A DNA stretch of 64,000 nucleotides from G963662675 sp963662675 (GTDB lineage: Bacteria > Bacteroidota > Bacteroidia > Bacteroidales > Prolixibacteraceae), in assembly GCA_963662675.2 (NCBI GenBank), contig CAXXHP010000004.1, forward strand, positions 372,001-436,000, read 5' to 3'. This document shows positions 35,501 through 41,407 of the stretch, piece by piece. Position numbers and translations under genes: made by a program. The notes beneath the pieces were generated by a model. The model saw only the letters and a list, made by a program, of their open reading frames with translations, had not been told where the DNA came from and made no database searches. The first letter of the stretch is position 1. Every line of letters begins with the position of its first letter.

Positions 35501-36185
35501 TGAGTTGCTGCAGAAAGAAGAAGATGTTGCAAAAGTGATAAAACGGATCAATACCGATTTTAAGAAATCGAATTTTGTTGGTGTTGTTAAAAGTATTGAA
35601 ATGCGCCTTCAGGAAAGTTCCGATAAGATCATTCAGCTTTTGCGGAAAATAAGGAAATTCCAGTCCGAGAACAATCTGAACTACGGAGAAATCAATTTAT
35701 TCAATCAAGGTGGTTCGAACAGCAATAATGATGAAGCGGTAAAATTGCTGGAAAGCTTGCTGTCGCAAATCGGACAGGCGAAGTCAAAGGTTCTGAAACT
35801 GGAAGATGCTTTTGACCTTGAATTTAGAATTCGCGAAAACGAGAACGATACGAATTGGGTCAGCCGTCTGGCAAATGTAGGATCAAACGGAACTGATGTA
35901 TTGGTCAAGTCGATGATATACATTAATTTGTTGCATATCTTTAAAAGTAATGGTTCCGCCCAGAAAATCGATACAATTCTACATTGTTTGATTGATGAAG
36001 TAGGGATTCTACACGATAGTAATGTGACAGGGCTAATTACTTTTGCGAGCGAACGAAACATCCGTCTGATTAACGGATCGCCAAATTCTCACAATGAACA
36101 GGATTACAGGCATATCTATATGTTTCGAAAGAATCCGAAGTCAAATAAAACAGGTATTACCAAACTGATTAGTCATGAGCTCTAA
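32571..36185 (+). CDS. jetC: Wadjet SMC-like ATPase JetC
   Basis: A 1204-residue SMC/MukB-type protein. Walker A GTQGTGKST lies at residues 30-38, two long coiled-coil arms fill about 230-1000, and the C-terminal head has a Walker B-like LIDEVGIL near 1140. JetC loops DNA by ATP-driven extrusion; Wadjet thereby recognises small circular DNA and restricts plasmids. The hinge is not obvious by eye, as in MukB-like proteins. Its 3' end overlaps jetD by 11 bp. Confidence 0.9.
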   Translation: MKQLSRIVLINSATVDFYELQLDGNIHFIGTQGTGKSTLLRAILFFYNADARKLGISKEKSSFSDYYFPYADSYIVYEVSQENRNFCVWLYKKQNRLCFRFIDGPYNREFFISQQQALTEGQVIEKANQQGYKVHRPIHNFTEYRDIIYGANKGMNRFHVLQNPAYQNIPRTISNIFLNSSLDGGFIKTTIINSLSDDPFELNLDANRHHIETARNDYRDVSEYLLHEKKAQNIVTQYETLLQMEDGKKELAWQIGASYNLAKDKERELEDDQKVIGQKVQDQSGKIGKIEAEFLVNQRRIQDKLSPIKRDIAKANQLAKDYAAKNIQQILDEHAKKPEYETEQSQIEAQLALLTSSLKDVESQYQTDKQRLETQCQQIILDFERSLSKEKEKLQQDSADLLNTFFKKKEQITKDHNGKLDEQKEEKTIVDQKLRDIDHQIEGIQKTPFLKEEVEKQVQKQQELSGKRQTLISEKLVAGIKKENAIKEGEQESEVFSLKKNKESEVLSETKKSLEKEIGRLQSELQALSGSLLEFLDQNKPDWHQSIGKVISRDVLLKSDLKPSLTDGNGIYGLDLSLEQLQPLEISKSKLEEKLEAFNNQLKEQNKLVEQHQQEAQNQKDKLQKKYNKKISELSQEITKITYQIDKIDIDLEKCGIALEELKEKAEALKRQEFIKKDEEKHTLKVEQQKILNFLEKLQQQFQKSIHELESIRRGQEKKISNQLVELDDKIKSGKKAITEKFNVQIQNLQEQRNSLLKEKGVDTTEIRRLEDEQKAVKGKLSEIEKNYPTIIEYKKDSAEYIDRLDEFRQDRKTQENELEHLQQLHTNRINKEKAELKLLQNQKEELSKTIGELKRELSTFDLFSKSHLFDELQIFIENHDKAEKWDCDQNIRKLQELALEYEKHDKLFAERITEFSGYFSEHNCLGFETSLSGELQYRAFSENLREFVREQKIIDFKTEVTRKYAMVLMNIVNETNELLQKEEDVAKVIKRINTDFKKSNFVGVVKSIEMRLQESSDKIIQLLRKIRKFQSENNLNYGEINLFNQGGSNSNNDEAVKLLESLLSQIGQAKSKVLKLEDAFDLEFRIRENENDTNWVSRLANVGSNGTDVLVKSMIYINLLHIFKSNGSAQKIDTILHCLIDEVGILHDSNVTGLITFASERNIRLINGSPNSHNEQDYRHIYMFRKNPKSNKTGITKLISHEL

Positions 36186-37038
36186 GCCGCTGCCTCTGTC
36201 ATTTGCCCGTTGTCTGATTCGGTTACAGGATGGTGAGCAACTAAATCCAAGTGAGATTAAGTCAAAAATCTTACTGAAGCGATTTTGTGAGGATGGAATC
36301 ATTCAAAAGAGGGCTCTAGGTAACCGCCGATCAGGTTATGTGTGTCCAAACGCAGAAGTATTGCAAAACTATCTTAGGGTACAGAATGGTATTCTTTCGT
36401 TGGAAAATTATATTGCAGAATTTGAGAATGATGCTTCCGATGGGGTGAGTTCACTGGAGGCTTCTAAATCCACCAAAACTTTTCGTGGTAAAAGCTTGCA
36501 GGGATTTTTTATTAAGACAATAAATTCAGAAATGCGGATTTCCGGAAAGATAGTTCTACCGGAGCCCCAAGGCATCGAGTTGTTTGTTCATCAGCCGGAG
36601 CACTTGCAAATTTCAAAGACAGCACTAGTTGTAGTGGTTGAGAATCCGGAGTGTTTTCTGAAATTTGAAAAATTGGCTCAGCTCTTCCCTCAGCAGGAAC
36701 TGGTCATTGTTTTGCGGTATATGAGCAACAGTCCAAACAGGTGGCTTCAGACCATATCAAACAACTATCTGCATTTTGGCGATTTTGATCCGGCTGGTTT
36801 GAGTATTTATATTCATGAATACCGGAGGCATTTGCCCGCTCACAGATGTGATTTTTTTATACCGCCTAATATTGAGCAACTAATTAGTCGATATGGACTA
36901 TCCGATTTATATGATAATCAAGTGCATTTGTTAGAGAATATCGATCGCGAACTGTACCCTGAAATAGATAAACTACTGGTTATCCTCGATACACAAAAGA
37001 AGGGGCTGGAACAAGAGCGTTTGTTGACGTTTATGTAA
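36175..37038 (+). CDS. jetD: Wadjet nuclease subunit JetD, short form
   Basis: A 287-residue protein of the DUF2220/JetD family, whose Toprim-like C-terminal domain cleaves looped plasmid DNA. The Toprim glutamate (VVVENPECF, about 160-168) and the acidic pair of HFGDFDPAGLS (about 202-212) are present. It is shorter than usual JetD proteins (commonly 350-400 residues), with an abbreviated N-terminal DNA-binding part. Start at 36175 inside jetC is chosen because the next in-frame starts would remove the conserved N-terminus. Confidence 0.82.
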   Translation: MSSKPLPLSFARCLIRLQDGEQLNPSEIKSKILLKRFCEDGIIQKRALGNRRSGYVCPNAEVLQNYLRVQNGILSLENYIAEFENDASDGVSSLEASKSTKTFRGKSLQGFFIKTINSEMRISGKIVLPEPQGIELFVHQPEHLQISKTALVVVVENPECFLKFEKLAQLFPQQELVIVLRYMSNSPNRWLQTISNNYLHFGDFDPAGLSIYIHEYRRHLPAHRCDFFIPPNIEQLISRYGLSDLYDNQVHLLENIDRELYPEIDKLLVILDTQKKGLEQERLLTFM

Positions 37039-37070
37039 AACCACTGCATAGTTTCTTAATAAGATTCTTC

Positions 37071-37250
37071 TTATACTCAAATTTTTGTCAAAGTTATTGA
37101 TCCCTTCACGGAACTGGCAAGGGTATATGAATTCCGCTGCCGCGTTCCCCTTGCCCTAATCCGTGATAGCTCAATGGTGCAAAACTCAAAATTTGAGTTT
37201 AACCGGCGAGCCAGGTGCCAACATAAATCCCCAGGGCAGGGGTGTTACAA
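37071..37250 (+). promoter_or_regulatory. Structured leader, copy 1
   Basis: Leader of the DUF6573-like gene. Nested pairings, all perfect: ACTCAAATTTT (37075-37085)/AAAATTTGAGT (37188-37198); ATTGA (37096-37100)/TCAAT (37171-37175); TCACGGA (37106-37112)/TCCGTGA (37160-37166); GGCAAGGG (37116-37123)/CCCTTGCC (37148-37155). A final hairpin CCCC (37229-37232), loop AGGGCA, GGGG (37239-37242) ends 8 nt before ATG 37251. The strand ACTC at 37184 can also pair locally with the P1 3' strand, suggesting two states. Confidence 0.8.
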
Positions 37251-37679
37251 ATGTCTAAGGAGTTTCCTATCATTTCTTCTTACTCGACCAAACAAGCCAT
37301 TGACGATGGCGTATTAGTGCCGGTCGATAACAAAATTTCATCTGAAGCTGGAATTGTATACCCGGTGTTAATGACCAGTGCTGTCTGGGAAAGATATGTT
37401 AAGGTTCCTGATAGGATGGACCATCAGGATTTGGAAGCTAGATTATGGGATATATTGTTCATGTTTGCGGTTTCTGCTAAAAAATCAAATGGTGGATCAC
37501 TATTGTTCTTCAAAATATTGTTCCAGCTTCACCGGGATGTTTTATGGCTGGAAAATGAGAAAAGAGAACTCAGGACTGGCGATGAAACCCGCTTGGTCAC
37601 TTTAAAAGCTGTTGTTTCAGCTTATGATATTAATGATCCTTCACCTGCAATATTTATAATGTTACCCAGTGAAGATTAA
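37251..37679 (+). CDS. DUF6573-like mobile-element protein
   Basis: A 142-residue protein starting at ATG 37251, just after the leader hairpin; an upstream GTG at 37242 lies inside that hairpin and is rejected. The N-terminus (SSYSTKQAIDDGVLVPVDN, later YPVLMTSAVWERYV) fits DUF6573, a family found on plasmids and ICEs with unknown function. It is its own transcription unit: structured leader in front, terminator at 37684 behind. Shared leader with ArdC- and RadC-like genes suggests an anti-defence or establishment role. Confidence 0.7.
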   Translation: MSKEFPIISSYSTKQAIDDGVLVPVDNKISSEAGIVYPVLMTSAVWERYVKVPDRMDHQDLEARLWDILFMFAVSAKKSNGGSLLFFKILFQLHRDVLWLENEKRELRTGDETRLVTLKAVVSAYDINDPSPAIFIMLPSED

Positions 37680-37683
37680 CAAA

Positions 37684-37706
37684 GAAGGGCATTGACCCTT
37701 TTTTTG
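37684..37706 (+). terminator. Terminator after the DUF6573-like gene
   Basis: AAGGG, loop CATTGA with flanks, CCCTT, then seven T. It separates cassette 1 from leader 2. Confidence 0.65.
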
Positions 37707-37730
37707 TTCGTTGGGTTCAAATTGAACACA

Positions 37731-37994
37731 CTTCTACTCAAATTTCTGACAAAGTTATTGATCGCTTCCCGGAACGGTAAAGGGGAACTCGCTTTTCGTG
37801 GCTCGTTTCCTTCGGATGCGTTCAGTTTCATGGATTGATAAATTCCTTACGGAAGGAGCATGAAACTGACATGCACCCCGTTGACCTAATCCGGGATAGC
37901 TCAATGCTGGTATGCCAAAATTTAAGTTTAATGGCGCGCCAGAGATCCCCTAGTAGGGTGCCGAAATAAGTCTGCAGGGCAGCAGCATTTTACC
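37731..37994 (+). promoter_or_regulatory. Structured leader, copy 2
   Basis: Leader of the ArdC-like gene. P1 ACTCAAATTT (37736-37745)/AAATTTAAGT (37918-37927, one mismatch); ATTGA (37757-37761)/TCAAT (37901-37905); TCCCGGA (37767-37773)/TCCGGGA (37890-37896); GGTAAAGGGG (37776-37785)/CCCCGTTGACC (37876-37886, imperfect). An inserted hairpin is CAGTTTCATG (37823-37832)/CATGAAACTG (37859-37868). The final hairpin is CTGC (37972-37975), loop AGGGCA, GCAG (37982-37985), 9 nt before ATG 37995. Confidence 0.8.
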
Positions 37995-38864
37995 ATGAAT
38001 ACTTCATTTGATATTTACGAAATGGTTACTAACCTGATTATTGAACGTCTTGAAAAAGGGTTTGTCCCATGGCAAATGCCGTGGAAAGCTAAAATCGGCT
38101 TGCCTCAAAACATGGTTAACAGGAAAGTTTACCGTGGTTTCAATTTTTGGTTCTTGCTTACTGTAGCTGATAAGTTTGAATCTCCGTTTTTTCTCACATT
38201 TAAACAGGTTAAAGACTTGGGTGGACATGTTTTGAAAGGGGAGAAAGGTTTCCCTGTCGTATTTTGGAAAATGCTTGAAAAAGAAGAAAAAGATCGTGGC
38301 ATTAAACAAATTCCGTTTCTTAGGTACTATACCGTTTTCAACCTTAAGCAAACAGAAGGTGTTGATGATAGGAAAATCCCATCTGTAGATGCTTTTGACC
38401 ATGATTTTGACCCGATTGGCCAAGCAGAGCAACTAATAGAATTTTGGTTTGACAGCCCTAAGATCAAGCTTGACCAGTCACGTGCTTATTATTCACCATC
38501 AGGTGATTATGTGGGCATGCCCAATCCACGGACTTTTTTCCAGGATGAACAATTTTATTCCACTTTGTACCATGAATGCATCCATTCCACAGGTCATGTT
38601 AACCGTACCGGAAGGCATGAAAAGCTGGCCAATCTTAATTTTGGTTCACAGGATTATAGCCAAGAAGAGTTGGTTGCCGAGCTGGGGGCAGCCTACTTGT
38701 GCCATATGACAGGGATACAGAATGCCACTATTGATAACAGTGCAGCATATATCAAAAGCTGGATCAGTAAATTCAAAGAAGATAAAAAAATGTTGCTGAC
38801 AGCAGCATCCCAAGCCCAGAAAGCTGTTGATTATATATTGGAACACCAGTCTCAACTGAATTAA
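37995..38864 (+). CDS. ArdC-like antirestriction metallopeptidase
   Basis: A 289-residue protein with the ArdC layout. The N-terminal ssDNA-binding part (residues 1-130; LEKGFVPWQMPWK, GFNFWFLL, KGEKGFPVVFWK) precedes a zincin-like domain with HECIHSTGH (193-201) and the third ligand region EELVAELGAAYLC. ArdC proteins protect incoming conjugative DNA from restriction in the new host. It is preceded by structured leader 2 and followed by a terminator. The active-site histidines and glutamate are intact. Confidence 0.85.
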   Translation: MNTSFDIYEMVTNLIIERLEKGFVPWQMPWKAKIGLPQNMVNRKVYRGFNFWFLLTVADKFESPFFLTFKQVKDLGGHVLKGEKGFPVVFWKMLEKEEKDRGIKQIPFLRYYTVFNLKQTEGVDDRKIPSVDAFDHDFDPIGQAEQLIEFWFDSPKIKLDQSRAYYSPSGDYVGMPNPRTFFQDEQFYSTLYHECIHSTGHVNRTGRHEKLANLNFGSQDYSQEELVAELGAAYLCHMTGIQNATIDNSAAYIKSWISKFKEDKKMLLTAASQAQKAVDYILEHQSQLN

Positions 38865-38865
38865 A

Positions 38866-38898
38866 TGGTGGGGCAGTTTTGCCTTCACCTTTTTTTTA
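38866..38898 (+). terminator. Terminator after the ArdC-like gene
   Basis: GGTGGGGC / GCCTTCACC stem with G-U pairs around an AGTTTT loop, followed by a run of T. It isolates cassette 2 from leader 3. Confidence 0.55.
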
Positions 38899-38907
38899 GG
38901 GAAGTGC

Positions 38908-39128
38908 ACCCATTTAAAATTACAGGCAAAGTTATTGATCGCTTCACGGAAAAGTCAAGGGAGGTTGCTTCCCACGGTACCTTATGGCAACCTCACTACG
39001 TGCTCGGTCAGCTTTTTGCCCGGGCAAAAACCAGACATTCACCCTTGACAGCTCAATTACCTGTTTCGCCGAAATTTTAACCGGCGTGCCAGATGCTAAG
39101 ATAAATCCCCAAGGCAGGGGTGATAAGA
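38908..39128 (+). promoter_or_regulatory. Structured leader, copy 3
   Basis: Leader of the RadC-like gene. P1 TTAAAATT (38914-38921)/AATTTTAA (39073-39080); ATTGA (38934-38938)/TCAAT (39053-39057); GTCAAGGG (38954-38961)/CCCTTGAC (39042-39049). Inserted hairpins are AGGTTGC (38962-38968)/GCAACCT (38987-38993) and the palindrome TTTTTGCCCGGGCAAAAA (39013-39030). The final hairpin CCCC (39107-39110), loop AAGGCA, GGGG (39117-39120) ends 8 nt before ATG 39129. The middle TCACGGA helix of the other copies has no partner here. Confidence 0.8.
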
Positions 39129-39587
39129 ATGAAAAACAATAAAGTTATTTCAAACAAAATTGCAGAGATAAAAATTAGTTATTCTCACCAGGTCAATCCA
39201 AAAGAAAGGATTCAAATCACTTCATCAAGGGATGTCTATGATGCAATTGTGGGTGAATGGCCGGATATTGATTACCGGGAGAGCTTCGCTGTTCTATACC
39301 TAAACAGGTCAAACCGCCTTTTAGGGATAAACTGGATATCAAAAGGAGGTTGTGCCGGTACGGTTGTAGATATCAAAATCATTTTGCAAGGGGCTTTAAA
39401 AGCTAACTCCAGTGCAATAATCGGTGTCCATAATCACCCATCTGCTAATCTAGAGCCAAGCCAGGAAGACAAAAAGATTACAGCCAAAATACGTGAAGCC
39501 TGTAAGGTTATAGACATATCTTTCCTGGACCATCTGATAATTTCATCTTTCGATTATCACAGCATGGCAGATGAAGGGGAGTTGTAA
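39129..39587 (+). CDS. RadC-like JAB-domain protein
   Basis: A 152-residue JAB/MPN-type protein starting at ATG 39129 (GTG 39120 lies within the leader hairpin). The metal site reads Glu51 (RESFAVLYLNR), HNHPS (101-105) and Asp114 in PSQED. Mobile-element RadC homologues are common and probably act in DNA metabolism or as deubiquitinase-like peptidases; the true substrate is unknown. Third of the leader-gene-terminator cassettes. Confidence 0.82.
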   Translation: MKNNKVISNKIAEIKISYSHQVNPKERIQITSSRDVYDAIVGEWPDIDYRESFAVLYLNRSNRLLGINWISKGGCAGTVVDIKIILQGALKANSSAIIGVHNHPSANLEPSQEDKKITAKIREACKVIDISFLDHLIISSFDYHSMADEGEL

Positions 39588-39597
39588 CCCCAAATTC

Positions 39598-39632
39598 AAA
39601 AGCTATTATTTATAAGATAGCTTTTAGTTTTT
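39598..39632. terminator. Bidirectional terminator, radC-like / integrase
   Basis: AAAAGCTAT (39598-39606) / ATAGCTTTT (39617-39625) followed by AGTTTTTT. It serves the convergent radC-like gene and integrase; the integrase stop lies in its loop. Confidence 0.75.
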
Positions 39633-40809
39633 TCATGTCATCAGATATCTTTTTATCAACGATCCTTGCATAAATCTGTGTCGTCTTTAATGAATTATGT
39701 CCCAACATTTTTGATACGGTCTCAATGGGTATGCCATTAGATAGAGTGACAGAAGTGGCAAACGAATGCCTGGCAACATGCATGGACAAGTTCTTTTTTA
39801 TCCCGCATATATCCGCCAGTTCTTTTAAGTATGCGTTCATTTTTTGGTTTGAACGGACAGGTAACAATAACCCTTTGGATTCGTTCCAAGCATAATCTTC
39901 ATATTTTTTTAGAATTTTCACAGCGTTTGGAAGCAACGGGATCCGGCATCGGTTATTTGTTTTATTGCGGTCTATGATAATCCAATCTTCACCATCATCA
40001 CCTTTGTGTATGTGTTGATAGCTTAATTTTGCGATATCAGTATATGATAAGCCCGTATAACAGGCAAAGATGAAAACATCACGAACAATAATGAGCCTTT
40101 CAATCTCAATCCTTTTCTTTTCAATTTTCTGGATTTCCTGTAGGGATAGAAAATCCCGGTTTGCTTCACCTCGTTTTACCTTGAAGTTTTCATATGGGTT
40201 CCGGATGATTACCCCCATGGAAACGGCATCGTTCAACACTTTCTTCAAGTGCCTGTGGTAACCCCATACTGTATTTGTCCCCACATTATAGGATGATTTC
40301 AAGTGGATATCAAATGAATTCAGGAAATTGTAATCTACATGATGAATTTCAATGTCCTTCCTAAAATAAAACTCTTTAACAAAAGCTTGCAGTTTCTTCA
40401 AGGTGGTACGATAGTGTTTTAAAGTACCTTCACTGTACCCTTTGCCCAATTTTCGTTCTATTGAAGCAATAGTCTTCTCAAATAATTCAATAAAGTAATC
40501 TTTTGATTTTGTGTGGGTGATTTCTTGTTTTATGGAGTACACATCAAAAGGCTTATGGCCGGCTTCGAGTTGATTGTAGATGTCGTAAATGCCGGATACA
40601 AACTTTATAAGCCGGTTGTTTAATATCCTTACTTCTTGGGAATTTCCTATAATTCTCTGTCTTAGATTATCCCACTCATCTATTGCTACATAAACGGAAG
40701 TTGACAACTCGATTCTCTTGATATCCATTACGCAGCGCGCATAAACAGGGCATTTTTCATCATTTCTTTTCTTTGTCTTTTTTAACTGAAGGCTGATCTT
40801 GATTCTCAT
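39610..40809 (-). CDS. int: ICE tyrosine integrase (IntDOT-like)
   Basis: A 399-residue tyrosine recombinase: arm-binding N-terminus (MRIKISLQLKKTKKRNDEKC), SAM-like core-binding domain (about 100-200) and catalytic domain. Visible catalytic residues are Lys in NKTNNRCRIP, His344 and Arg347 (HVARH), His371 (LGHNS) and Tyr380 (IYARI). The first catalytic Arg, normally in TGLR, is replaced by Ser255 (CYTGLSYTDI), a peculiarity described for IntDOT. It integrates and excises the ICE; its place next to tRNA-Lys marks the right end. Confidence 0.92.
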   Translation of the reverse strand: MRIKISLQLKKTKKRNDEKCPVYARCVMDIKRIELSTSVYVAIDEWDNLRQRIIGNSQEVRILNNRLIKFVSGIYDIYNQLEAGHKPFDVYSIKQEITHTKSKDYFIELFEKTIASIERKLGKGYSEGTLKHYRTTLKKLQAFVKEFYFRKDIEIHHVDYNFLNSFDIHLKSSYNVGTNTVWGYHRHLKKVLNDAVSMGVIIRNPYENFKVKRGEANRDFLSLQEIQKIEKKRIEIERLIIVRDVFIFACYTGLSYTDIAKLSYQHIHKGDDGEDWIIIDRNKTNNRCRIPLLPNAVKILKKYEDYAWNESKGLLLPVRSNQKMNAYLKELADICGIKKNLSMHVARHSFATSVTLSNGIPIETVSKMLGHNSLKTTQIYARIVDKKISDDMKKLKAIL

Positions 40810-40948
40810 AACTCTAAAATTTTTAAAATTTCAGGTTTTAAAAAGGCCTTGATACAGGTAAAAATACCCTAAAAGGTGCCGTTTCACAACAGCAAACAAG
40901 ACCAATTCAAACCAAATTAAATTATGAATATCAGAGAGTTACAGAAGC

Positions 40949-40988
40949 GAGACCTATTTTTGAGGAATAATTGGATAGGTCTCTTTTT
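40949..40988 (+). terminator. Terminator-like hairpin near the ICE end
   Basis: GAGACCTA (40949-40956) / TAGGTCTC (40976-40983) followed by TTTTT. No gene ends just before it on the plus strand, so it may shield the ICE end from outward transcription. Confidence 0.55.
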
Positions 40989-41029
40989 AGTACCGTTAAA
41001 TATGATATTTTATGACCTATTTTGAATTC

Positions 41030-41074
41030 TGCAAAAATAAAAAAGCACTTAAAACCAATGATTTAAGCGCTTTT
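41030..41074 (-). terminator. Terminator of tRNA-Lys
   Basis: AAAAGCACTTAAA (41041-41053) / TTTAAGCGCTTTT (41062-41074), 12 of 13 pairs, with a T-rich tail on the minus strand. Confidence 0.75.
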
Positions 41075-41095
41075 GATCCGGAATGGTTTCCGGTT

Positions 41096-41171
41096 TGGTG
41101 ACCCAGCTGGGATTCGAACCCAGGACCCCATCCTTAAAAGGGACGTGCTCTACCAGCTGAGCTACTGAGTC
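41096..41171 (-). tRNA. tRNA-Lys (anticodon TTT)
   Basis: The minus strand folds as a full cloverleaf. Acceptor GACTCAG pairs with CTGGGTC (two G-T pairs). The D arm contains GCTCAGCTGGTAGAGC. The anticodon stem CGTCC/GGATG has loop CTTTTAA, giving anticodon TTT for Lys. The T arm is CTGGG TTCGAAT CCCAG. Discriminator A is followed by an encoded CCA (41096-41098). The 3' end faces the integrase, as expected for a tRNA used as an integration site. Confidence 0.95.
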
Positions 41172-41207
41172 ATCCTGTATATGTTGCCTTTTTGTTTAAA
41201 GGCGCTG

Positions 41208-41239
41208 CAAAACTAGGATTTTTATGCAAAAGTACAAAA
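41208..41239 (-). promoter_or_regulatory. Promoter of tRNA-Lys
   Basis: On the minus strand TTTTG, 19 bp, then TAGTTTTG (plus-strand 41208-41215): an exact Bacteroidota -33/-7 pair about 37 bp before the tRNA 5' end. Confidence 0.7.
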
Positions 41240-41383
41240 CAAAAAAATGCAAAATTTCACAAAAAAATTGCAGGCATTGCTTGAACATCACAAAATGAGA
41301 TAGATAGGTAATCATCTTTTTTATGCTTTGATCGAAAGCTAGAAATAAGTATTTCTCTCCATATTATCCTAGGTAAATAAATT

Positions 41384-41391
41384 TATCTTTG
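41384..41391 (+). promoter_or_regulatory. -7 box of the sulfate gene cluster
   Basis: TATCTTTG matches TAnnTTTG and lies 16 bp before the permease ATG, implying a very short leader. No clear -33 TTTG is seen. Confidence 0.45.
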
Positions 41392-41407
41392 TTAAAAAAT
41401 CAACCTA

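Larger units (their letters stand above)
40810..41095. other. ICE right-end region (attR candidate)
   Basis: Intergenic stretch between the integrase and tRNA-Lys. GACCTATTTT occurs twice (40951-40960, 41014-41023) and may be an integrase arm site. The attachment core itself cannot be located because the left end of the element is outside the window; it should lie here or in the tRNA 3' end. Confidence 0.45.

Noticed and set aside
37071..39128. CRISPR array or simple direct repeats
   Set aside because: The repeated units are 180-260 bp, differ in inserts, lie in front of genes and share pairing rather than sequence; this is a leader family, not an array.
40924..41025. 33-codon plus-strand frame between integrase and tRNA
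   Set aside because: Overlaps a terminator hairpin and has no RBS or recognisable sequence.
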